From Adineta steineri (Eukaryota; Rotifera; Eurotatoria; Adinetida; Adinetidae): DNA of 64,000 bases. The DNA is taken from NCBI GenBank assembly GCA_905250115.1, contig CAJNOI010000036.1:97324-161323 (forward strand), read 5' to 3'. Positions 39,311-48,989 of this stretch are shown one piece after another; position 1 is the stretch's first letter; every line of letters begins with the position of its first letter. Below the pieces are notes generated by a model. The model did not search any database and had not been told where the DNA came from. It worked only from the letters and a program-made list of their open reading frames with translations. A program made the position numbers and the translations under genes.

Positions 39311-41910
39311 CTACTTTTTCATGTTCTCTTTGCATTTTCGTGTCAAGTCTTCAGATCTATCGATGATTGTTAGTCGCTGTGTCCAATCATGTATACCCAT
39401 TGATGGTGCATTCATTTGCAAACGATGCTGTAGAGCTGATGTGTTGCGTGTGAAGGCAAGAACAGGAATATGTTGTAGATCATGATGGTTCAAAAATTCT
39501 AATAAATTCAACGGATTTTTCTTTTCTTGCTCATAATGACCATGACAAATAATTTGAAATGTTGATGATGATCTGATCTGATTGATATAATTCAACAGAT
39601 GCTTTTCTGCTGCAGATAATGAATCATAGAAATCGATCTGAAGACTATTATCATGTGTTAAATGTGGCACTATTGCATCAGCATCAGCATTCTGCTTATC
39701 GATCCAAAGGATATATCGCATTGGATAATTATTTTTCCTTGATATTATTTTCGAATGATAAGAGCTAAAGTGCTTTGGGTGTGCCACATCGTGGTGAAAA
39801 TGAGGCACCAGTGTGTCGTGCCATTTTTTATTGATATATTCAAATGGATCGTCAAAATTCCAAAACCTTTCATAATCGACTACATCATCCCAAATATCTG
39901 ATGAAACAGGGATCGTTGCGTGGTCAATCGAATGTTTTTTTTCCCAAGACTCTTTATCCTTTTGACGACGACAAGATCCATCTGCGATAAGTTTTACGGC
40001 ATGTAGATCAACGCATTTTCGCGAATCACACATATAAGCATACGGGATGTAACAGTAGCCCTTGTCACCCTAGAAAGCAAAATAACGATTATCTGATTCT
40101 GAGAAAAAAATAAATGTCTTCTGACATAAACTGAAATGTGAAACTTCTTCGCTGACAGAAGTTTTCACTTTGTAGCTTTTGTTCTGCAACGCATATTAGT
40201 TTAACCATCCATTCTAAATTTCTAAATTATTCTAAAGAGCATCTTGAGGGTGTGGGTGTGGGTGAGCCTGGGTGAGGGTGTGTATTCATCTTTAATATAC
40301 TCACACCCACACCCAAACCCACACACCCACGGAACAGGTAGTGGATAATGGTTACAGATTTCTATCGCAATTGACCGATTCCAAGTTCAGGAAACTGATG
40401 GTGCGTACGGTTTTGAATGATAGTCATAAGTTATGGAAAAAAAGGTACAGTAGAAATAATAAACCAGTCGATAACAACTACAAATGTTCTACAGATTATA
40501 TTCAGTATTGCCCACTTCAAAGATAAATGGCTGTGGGTATTTTTTGAATCAGTTTTTCAGAGAGTGAGATAGGCCTCCAGTTTTCACCATTAGAAGGAGC
40601 AGGTGAAGACGCGTCGATCTATCTATGGAAAGACTTTTCTAAGAATTCTTGGGAAAGTCATTCAAAAATACCGACGGTGATTTAACTCTGAAATGGACAA
40701 TAGAAATGATCTATATTCGTTAGATATTTATATTCAAAGTAATTGAGTACTGATAAACACTTAAAAAACCTCCGAAACTGAAGCTAGACTCACCCAATCC
40801 TCACCAAATGAGTTTCTAACTATGAAACATTGTTTTTCATCACTGTATCCCGCCGCCAGCATCGCATGCCCACCATGCGAAATTTCATGTGATTTTGGCA
40901 TTGGTATGTATCCTTTATTAAGGGTTGCGAATTGCATAAACGATTGATATACATAAAGACCAAATGCAAATGGATATCCTTCAGCCAGACATGTTTTCAT
41001 TTCATTTAAATCTAATCGCAAGCTCATAGCGTCTGTTATAGGATATTTTCTAGCTTCTTCATAACAGTGACTTGACGGCTTGGCGTTAACGGCTTTAACA
41101 TCATATTTATACAAATTTTCCTTGCAGCAACCTTGCTTTTTCAAGGCTTCAATGGCACTTCGAATAGAAGTACCCTGATCTGCCATATTGTACTCTTGAA
41201 GTCCGTCTTCACGACGGCTGTTGTAATAAATAAATAGACGACTAACATCGACCGTTTTGCCAGTACGTTTCTTTATTAAGAACTCATATGCACCTATAGT
41301 GATGTACGTGAAATGTTCATAGATAATCATCCAAAGAATTTACCTGCTAATGCATTGCCAACACTAAAATAGAAAGAGAGACAAGTTAAAAATCAGCTTT
41401 TAACGGATTAAAAATACTACTGTGTCTAAATTGTAGTATTAAGAAACAAAGCTCACCGATTTCCAATGATATTACTGAACTTTGATCAAAAATCCTTCGA
41501 AACACTTACCAAGAGTTACATTGCCCTTGATCTTCAATTTTGGTCATATGTGTTCTTAGATCAACTGTTTTAGGCAGTTTTTTATCTGATAGAAAGTTTG
41601 AAGCTCCAAACTTCGGAAGATCTGATGGATTGCCATTGAATAAGCAGCCTCCGATGCAATAAGTTCGTCCTGTTGCTGGATCGGCTACAAAGTTCGTATC
41701 GCCCATGGGCTTGAATTTGTTTTCAAAAATCTACAATTAAAGCCCATAAAAAAATCTTTCAGAATATGCAGAACATTATTTTTAACAGTCATATCAGCAG
41801 AATGAAAATAACGATCACTGGACAGTTATTGTTCAACTGTTTGAATTTCTATGGAATCGTAAATACTCACCTGTTGCGTAGCCAGGAGGACAAATGGACA
41901 ATCTTGAGGG
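39311..41910 (-). CDS. Papain-family cysteine protease fused to a CheY-like receiver domain
   Basis: Exons: 41871-about 41910 (partial), 41730-41510, 41363-41344, 41293-40794, 40069-39311; phases agree. The papain (C1A) core is complete: QGQCNSC with the active-site Cys completed across an intron, GGHAMLAAGY with the catalytic His, and VRNSFGEDWG with the Asn. Asn-41-type context and disulphide-like Cys residues are seen around GYCYIPY. After a ~60-residue linker, the last ~130 residues (YILWIDKQNADADAIVPHL and on) have an alternating strand/helix pattern like a response-regulator or TIR-type alpha/beta fold. The usual phospho-acceptor Asp is not evident, since the strand-3 position reads IICHGHYEQ. 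The upstream end runs into a TGTGGG palindrome, so start codon, signal peptide and much of any propeptide are missing or unrecognised. A 20-nt microexon (41344-41363) follows the catalytic Cys. The papain part is certain; the fusion is supported by an in-phase splice; the receiver call is tentative. Confidence 0.82.
40241..40332. repeat. TGTGGG palindrome inside the last intron of the papain gene
   Basis: ATCTTGAGGGTGTGGGTGTGGG, a spacer TGTGTATTCATCTTTAATAT, then CTCACACCCACACCCAAACC and CACACACCCAC. It lies within the 724-bp intron 40070-40793, far longer than the gene's other introns. Confidence 0.82.
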
Positions 41911-41964
41911 TGTGGGTGTGGGTGTGAATAAAGAGAAAAGAAACCCTACCCACCCTCAAGATTG
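41899..41964. repeat. TGTGGG palindrome at the papain gene 5' edge
   Basis: CAATCTTGAGGGTG (41899-41912) and CACCCTCAAGATTG (41951-41964) are perfect 14-nt outer arms; inside are TGTGGG units and the spacer AATAAAGAGAAAAGAAACC. The first recognisable coding exon begins within the arm. Confidence 0.82.
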
Positions 41965-42415
41965 AGCATACAGTTTTCTACTTTTCAAATTTTTTTAAAA
42001 AAACTCGAAAAATCACATAAATGGAAAATCGTCATGACTCTTCAAGATAGAACTGTCGGCCGAAACCCGTCTAGGTTGTGTACCACTTCGATGCTCCCTA
42101 TGGACTAATCCATGAGCCGAGACTAAAGAACATGTACACCTGGGACGATTTCCTCGTCAGGTCTGGTGGTAAGTGTGATAGATTTCATCTAAAGGAATCT
42201 GAGATTTAGATCCAAAATAGAGTTTCTCGCTACATTATTGTAGACGAAGCATTTACTACATATTTCCGCAAGAAAACTTTCGATATTAACCATATTATAA
42301 AATTTTAAAAGTAGGACTCAGAACTTTTGATCACCCCTAAGTACACTCCACACCTACCCACACTCGCAACTTCATACACATTCCCACATCGTAGAGCAAA
42401 GTATAGGTGCTACAA

Positions 42416-42710
42416 CGGCTGAGATATGGTGGTTACCAGACCACGAAATGGGCCGTCTGGCCCAGCGTGGCCCGGGCCACCTTGAAGAGCCCAACCTTTT
42501 GGGTCGGGCGGGGCTTATCAACTTGGCCCAATCGATCGGGCGGGCCGGGCCAGGTTGAAGCGCCCGACCTTTTGGGCTGGGCGGGCCATATCAGCTCGGC
42601 GCAATAGATCGGGCGGGCTGGGCCACGAAAAAGTGGCCCGATTTCGAGGCCTGGTGGTTACAAGTTGAACACAATATTGTTCGCATCATAATTTTAGCAT
42701 ATCTCAGCCG
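42416..42710. repeat. Inverted repeat interrupted by a MITE
   Basis: CGGCTGAGATATG (42416-42428) and CATATCTCAGCCG (42698-42710) are perfect 13-nt complementary arms. If the 42437-42653 MITE and one target copy are removed, the arms are only about 45 nt apart, suggesting an older small palindromic element that served as the insertion site. Confidence 0.55.
42437..42653. mobile_element. hAT-type MITE (217 bp), GC-rich, with 8-bp target duplication
   Basis: The ends CAGACCACGAAATGGGCC and GGCCCGATTTCGAGGCCTG are imperfect inverted repeats (two mismatches and one gap). Both sides carry GTGGTTAC (42429-42436 and 42654-42661), an 8-bp duplication with the hAT-typical T2 and A7. The core consists of about 80-bp degenerate GGCCCGGGCC / CCCGACCTTTTGGG units and is strikingly GC-rich against the AT-rich host. 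No coding capacity. Confidence 0.82.
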
Positions 42711-43320
42711 ATGGATGTTGATACGGTGCTTGCGATCATAATTCAACGTATCCTATATGCATCAAAAATATCAGCTCGAAATCTTGAGCAAATATTAGCA
42801 TTTCTTGGTAGCGGGACAGATACTTTTGTTCAGAACTGTATGTTTCTATTTCGCTTACCTATTATTGCCGTATTGAGCTGCAACTGTATGTCTCTCACAT
42901 TTGCGACGATTTTTTATACTGCAGGGGAAAGAAAAAGCGAAAAGAGCGAGCTGCATAAACAGTAGAAAAAAAAACTTTCTCCATCTTCACTTATAGACAT
43001 ATACAAGGCTTCTCTATAGCAACGTTGAAATCACATAGATGCTTTGAAAGTTTGGCATTTCTGTTTGTGTAAGGTTCCCGCAACGCAAAATTCAAGCAAA
43101 TTTATTTTTGCGATTTTTATACGTCATCCGATGCAGTTTTATGCGCTGAATCCGAATATGTATAGTTCATTTAAAAAAAAGTGATCTTCGCGCCAAAAAT
43201 TGAAAAATACTGCAAAAACCGGTAGTTTCAAAAAAACAGGTTTTCTACTCGGATTTTGACAATAGGGTTTTAAAAAAATTTACTATAGCTTTGAAAGTTT
43301 TTTCTTCTGATTCAGCATCA
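42711..43320. other. Noncoding stretch
   Basis: No gene recognised. A short open frame at 42711-42965 has no recognisable domain. Confidence 0.4.
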
Positions 43321-43325
43321 AAAAC

Positions 43326-43476
43326 TGAGGGTGGATGTGGGTGGGTGGGTGTGGGTGTGTATGTAGATGTGGGTGTGGATGAATGTGGGTGTGAGTGTGA
43401 GTGTTTCCGGGCCATGCACCCACCAACACCCTCACTCTCACCCACAGCCAAACCCACACCCACACCCAAACACACG
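43326..43476. repeat. TGTGGG-type palindromic island
   Basis: CTGAGGGTGGATGTGGGTGGG followed by GTGTGGGTGTG-type units, a short centre (TTTCCGGGCCATG), then CACCCACCAACACCCTCACT and CAAACCCACACCCACACCC. Confidence 0.75.
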
Positions 43477-43685
43477 AAATTTGAGGGAGTCGAAAGATTT
43501 GGTGCGACCCTTGCTCTTTGAATTTGTATGACTTTTTAAAATTCAACGATGGACTTTGGTTGGCTGAAATGTGGTATTCACCATATAATGTGGGTGTGAT
43601 GTATCACCACAAAAAGTTTCAAATTGATCCGATCAAAAACGACGGAACTTTTTTCTGAGGGGCGCACCTTAACAAAGTGGAAAAA

Positions 43686-44235
43686 ATGAACGACAAGCTT
43701 GTTTTCTCTTTAGATTCGATTGCGTTCGTCCTCAACAATTTAGAGCCAGATCGAGACGCAGGCTATGATGCCAAATTTATGGTTACTCTCGAAGAAGCTC
43801 TCGCACCACGACAACTTCCGTCAACCGATTTTGTTTTCACCGATCGTATCGATCCCAAGGATGCACAAGCAAAAGAAAAGATGAAAGATGCACGTCCCAA
43901 GCTTATGCAATTGATCACCTCACACCATTCAGGTAAACAAACAGAACATGAAAATATTGATCTTGAATCGGACAAAATTAAAAAGATACGTACTCAATTC
44001 AAGGAAAAATAAGATGCACTTGAACGTGATCAGAAAGCCTTGAATGAAAAGATCGCTATGATGAATGTTCAACTTAGAGAGCATGAAGAACAGGCCAATA
44101 AAAAATAGAAGAATTGGAGAGACGTGTGAAATAGCAGGATCAAGAACAGGCTGCAAGACGCTCAAGAGGCGAAGACACGGATACAAGTGATGAAGACACG
44201 AGCACAGGTGAGGACGTAGGTGTGGCTGCTAGTAG
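43686..44235 (+). pseudogene. Coiled-coil protein fragment, decayed
   Basis: From ATG 43686 the frame encodes LVFSLDSIAFVLNNLEPDRD and continues through a Lys/Glu-rich segment to TAA at 44010-44012. Translation beyond that stop continues coiled-coil-like sequence (DALERDQKALNEKIAMMNVQ, LREHEEQ), meets TAG at 44106-44108, and resumes in another frame (IEELERRVK, stop, QDQEQAARRSRGEDTDTSDE). Two stops plus a frameshift mark a decayed gene. The 3' end runs into a TGTGGG island and the 100-N gap. Family not recognised. Confidence 0.6.
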
Positions 44236-44262
44236 ATTGCAGTATCCGCAGCCACACCCACA
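44207..44262. repeat. TGTGGG-type island abutting the 100-N gap
   Basis: GGTGAGGACGTAGGTGTGGCTGC, a short spacer, then GCAGCCACACCCACA cut off by N. Confidence 0.55.
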
Positions 44263-44362
44263 NNNNNNNNNNNNNNNNNNNNNNNNNNNNNNNNNNNNNN
44301 NNNNNNNNNNNNNNNNNNNNNNNNNNNNNNNNNNNNNNNNNNNNNNNNNNNNNNNNNNNNNN
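44263..44362. other. Assembly gap (100 N)
   Basis: Exactly one hundred N, a conventional placeholder for a gap of unknown size. Sequence left of it is repeat-rich accessory DNA and right of it a conserved matrix gene, so adjacency rests on scaffolding alone. Confidence 0.95.
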
Positions 44363-44402
44363 TGATTATCATATTTGTTTTTTTTTTCAATTTCTATTAA
44401 AG

Positions 44403-47400
44403 TTAAACCAGCTGTTGTTTCATCACCACAACGACAAATTCAAGTTAATGCTGGTCAAACATTAACAATTCAATGTCAAGCTCGTGGTTCACCAGCACCA
44501 TATATTAATTGGCGTCTCAATTGGGGACATGTATGTAATGATGGTTCAGATAATGGACGATGTACAATGGCACAATCAATTGATCCACATGATCCAAGTC
44601 TTGTTACTGGTACACTTACTGTTCTTAATGTTCATACAGCTGATGGTGGTGCTTATTCATGTGAAGCACTTAATAATCAAGGTTTTATTTTTGCTGTTCC
44701 CGATGCAATTGTCGATATTATTATTACTGGTTTGTATCTTTCTTAACACAAAAAAAACACATTGTTATTTTTCTCTGCAATAGATCCAAGAGTTTCACCA
44801 CGACCACCACCATCACCATGTAATTGTCATAGTCATTCAACACAATGTACACCTGATGGACGATGTATTGTACGTATCAAATGAAAATAAAATATTCATT
44901 TTATATTATCTTTTGATTTTATTAAGAATTGTCAACATAATACTGTTGGTGATGATTGTGGAACGTGTGCTCCAGGTTATCAAGGTGATGCTCGTCGAGG
45001 CACAGTCTATGATTGTGTATCAGGTAGACCATCACGTATGTATTTATTTAATATTAATCAATTTGTAAATCTATGTTCATCTTTTTTTCTTTGAAATATT
45101 TGAGTAGGATGTGATCCATCAGGTACACATATGGAAAGAGGTGGTCGTTGTATTTGTAAATACAATGTTGAAGGTGATCTATGTAATCAATGTAAACGCA
45201 GTCATTACTATTTAAATCCAGTAACACCAAATGGTTGCTTAGCATGTTTCTGTTCGGGTGTATCAACTGATTGTACTTCTACTGATTGGCGACGACAAGC
45301 TGTAAATTTTTATTTTATATTTTTTGATTCTATTGTATTTGTTTTTCTCTATTAGGTTCCTCTTCCATTAAATAACTGGAATGCTGTACCAAAAACTTTT
45401 GCTACAGATCGTTATGAAGCTGGTAATAAGATTCAACAACGTCAAGGTGGACGTGAAATAGCTCTTGATCAAAGTTCACTCGGTCGACCAGCTAATGATG
45501 TTCTTTATTGGAAAGCACCAAAAGATATTCTTGGTAATGTTGTTACATTATATGATGGTAATATTGATATACACTTCGTTAATGATGGTGCTGATGGTCA
45601 AACATCAAGTAATGATGAATTGATTTGGTTACGTGGTAATAATATTGATCTTATTCATAAACTTCCACAAAGTCAACAATTTCAAGCTGGTAAAAATTCT
45701 ACTTATTCAGTACCATGTAACGAGGTATAAATAAATATATATAGAAAATAAATTAAAAGAATCTATTTTAAAATAATATTTATTTCTAGAGAACATTTAC
45801 ACGTAAAGATGGTACATATATTGATCGAGAAAATATTCTTATGGCATTATCAGATTTGGATACTTTACTTATTAAAATAAATCCCATTGGTGGTAAACGT
45901 AATGCTGTGTAAGATAGAATTTAATTGTTTAGTTATTTTTTATAAATTTCTGTTTAATTTCTAGTTTGAGTGGTGTTACATTAAACGTTGCTGCTCGAGA
46001 TGGTTATGCTGATGCTGCATTAACAGTTGAATCATGTCGTTGTCCAGCTAATTATACTGGTACATCATGTGAAAAATGTGCCGACGGTTATGGTCGTCCA
46101 CATCCATTAGTTGGTATTTATTTGGGACAATGTTGGTCTTGTAGATCATTATGTCATGATCGATCAGATCGATGTGATCGAGAAACTGGCAAATGTTCTG
46201 TATGTATTCAATCTTTCGTTTTTTCTTTTTTGAATTAAATATTTTTATTTTTTAAAATAGGATTGTCAAGGTAATAGTGAAGGTGATCGATGTGAACGAT
46301 GTCATCCAGGATATGTACTTGATGCAAGAATAAATCAATGTGTACGACAAGATCAATATTCACCATGTAAAATATAAAATATGCAAAAATGAAAATATAA
46401 AAATATCTTTTTAGATCAACCACAACCACAACCATATGTACCTGGTACAAGAGGTTCATATTATATTGATCATCGTCCGTATGATGCATCTGGTACAACT
46501 CCATTAAGTATTGTATTAGATGGTAGTCAACCAGAACAACGTATTCCACTTCAAGTTCTTGTATGTCACAAAATTATTGTCTTATAGATTTTTTTCCTAT
46601 AAATGCATTTTATTTTTATTTATTAGAATACTCATCCACAATCAGTTGTATGGGGTCGTACAGATGGTAGTCCATTACCAGCAGGTGTTGTTCAAGAAGG
46701 CAATGATCTTGTCTTCCGAAATCCATCTGCTGAACAAGCTGGCAATTATATTTCTACAATAACACATCCAGATGGTACCATCGAACGTGTAGCTATTTAT
46801 TTAGATTATCGACCAGGTTAATTAATTTTTTCCTCATCAATACAAAATGTTTCCTATAACCATATTATCCGTTATTAGGTCAACCACAACCAGCAGTTCC
46901 TAGTTATGGTTATCCTGTATTTAGTCCAGCAAGTCCATTGACCATCAATGAAGGTACAAGTCATTTAATTCAACCTCAAGGTTCATATTATCGAGCTCAA
47001 TGGCGTCGAGATGGTGGTCAAGCACTTCCATCTGGTGTTTATCAAAATGGTAATGGTTTACAAATTACTGGTGCACGACCAGATCATTCGGGTACTTATT
47101 ATTGTGAATTATATGGACCTGATGGTACACCAATTACTGTTCCATATGTTATTCATGTTCAACATGATGGTCGAGCACCTGTAGTTAGTGGTTAGTAAAT
47201 AAATAAAAAATATGCTAATTATTTGTATTTATAAACATATGATTTAATTTAGGTGGTCCACCAAGAATAAGAATTGAACCACGAACAATAAATTTGAAAG
47301 AAGGTCAACGTATGATTGTTCGATATACCGTTAGCGTAAGTTTCATTTTAAAAATTATAAATAAATTCGTTGAATTATTTATTTATTTATTTAGTCACAA

Positions 47401-48989
47401 GATCCAATTGAAGTCATGTGGAATAAATTAACTGATCAAGGTCATCAACCAATTCCAGGATTATTTACTGTTGAACAAGATCGTCTTACACTTCAACGTG
47501 CAACACTTGATGCAAGTGGTACTTATCAAGTTATTGTACGTAATCAACATGGTGAAGATCGACAAGAATTATATATTAATGTTGAACCACGACGTGGTCG
47601 AGGACGTGTACCACAATCAGGTGCACCACAAATTCGTATTCAACAAGATCAATATCAAGTTGGTTACGGTGAAACAATCGATATTGCACCTACCATTCAT
47701 GTAAGAAAACAAAAATATTTATATTCGAAAATTTATGAATCTATATTTAGGGAGAAAGTGGAGCAACAATAACTTGGTCAAAAGATGGTACTCCATATTT
47801 ACCTGAAGGTGTAACTGCACGTAGTGATGGAGCATTACGTATTGAAGGTCGATCAAGCGATATTGGTGGACGATATACTCTTGATGTTGTAAATCCATAT
47901 GGTCGTGTCTCATCAACAATTAATGTTCAATGGAAAGAAGCATGTAAGTATTTTTTTTTGTAAATTTTCTTTAATATTTTTTAATTTTTCTTTGTTTTTT
48001 TTAGCTGGACAACATGGTAGTTATGGTAAGCGGATTTACTTTGTATTTGTTAATATAGATTTGATTTTATTTCTTAGGTGCTTCTCATGATGATGCTTCA
48101 CGTAGTTATATTGATGTACGTCTTGAATCACGTGATGAACAAAGTCATCAAATTGGACGTGATATACATTTACAATGTTCAGTTTATGGAAGTATTGAAC
48201 AACCATATGAATATACATATACAAAAGATGGTCGATCATTAGAAAATAGTAGGATTCAATAAAGATAATTTTTATTGATATTTATTTTAATATTTATTAG
48301 ATGTTGAAGTACATCCAAGTGGTTTGATAATTATTCGTAATGCTCAAGCAAATGATGCTGGACGTTATCGGTAAGGAATTAATTATTTCAAATCTTATAT
48401 ATTTTTTGTGTATTTATTTCCTTAGATGTGAAGTTAGTTTTCCACGTGCACCTGAAGTTGGTCCACGAGAAGCTAGTTATGATCTTCGAATTGAAGGTAA
48501 ATAAGCAATTATTTTGTTATCTTTAAGTATACATATTAATCTCTCAGGTGGATCTGCTGGTTCAGCTGCAAGTTATGATCATGGTGGTGAACAGCAACAA
48601 CAAGGTGATTTTGTTGAAGTAACTGTTGAACCAACTGAAGTAACACTCGGACGTGGTGAGAAAGCCAATATAACATGCCATATCAAAGGTGCTCAACAAT
48701 ATACTGTTACATGGGGTAAATATGCACATGATACAAGTTTACCCAACTATGCTAATGTATGTATTCATAAATAAGAAGAAATTTCTCTAACTTTCATTTT
48801 CTATTTGAATAGCAACAAGGAAATAGTGTTATAATAGCTCCAACTGCTGATACACCTGCTGAACAAATGTATTTTCAATGTTCAGTTGAAGTACCTGGTC
48901 AAAATCGAGCACATCTTGCTTATGCACCAGTTTCTATTCGTGCTGGTGATAATTTACATAAGAAGAAAAAGAAAAGACGTTCATCTTAG
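44403..48989 (+). CDS. Perlecan-like basement-membrane proteoglycan, 3' part
   Basis: Twenty exons join in phase: 44403-44729, 44784-44869, 44927-45035, 45108-45301, 45356-45724, 45790-45908, 45965-46199, 46261-46366, 46415-46560, 46627-46816, 46879-47190, 47253-47335, 47395-47700, 47751-47943, 48005-48025, 48078-48248, 48301-48370, 48426-48496, 48548-48756, 48813-48989. The ~1163 visible residues contain an Ig domain (LTIQCQARGSPAPYINW, then GAYSCEA), laminin-type EGF modules (CNCHSHSTQCTPDGRC, CICKYNVEGDLCNQCKR), a laminin IV (domain B) module, further laminin EGF (CRCPANYTGTSCEKCADGYG), and then several Ig domains (SGTYYCELYGP, SGTYQVIVRN, AGRYRCEVSF). This order is that of perlecan (HSPG2/UNC-52/Trol). 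The protein ends in KKKKKRRSS without laminin-G domains. The N-terminal part lies across the gap. It acts in extracellular matrix; no signal peptide is visible in this part. Confidence 0.92.

Noticed and set aside
2981-44262. CRISPR array interpretation of the spaced repeats
   Set aside because: Arms are inverted and not direct, spacing is irregular across 41 kb, and spacers are related to each other.
44389-48989. Minus-strand and alternate frames across the perlecan region
   Set aside because: Shadow frames; the plus-strand exons join in phase and carry Ig/laminin signatures.
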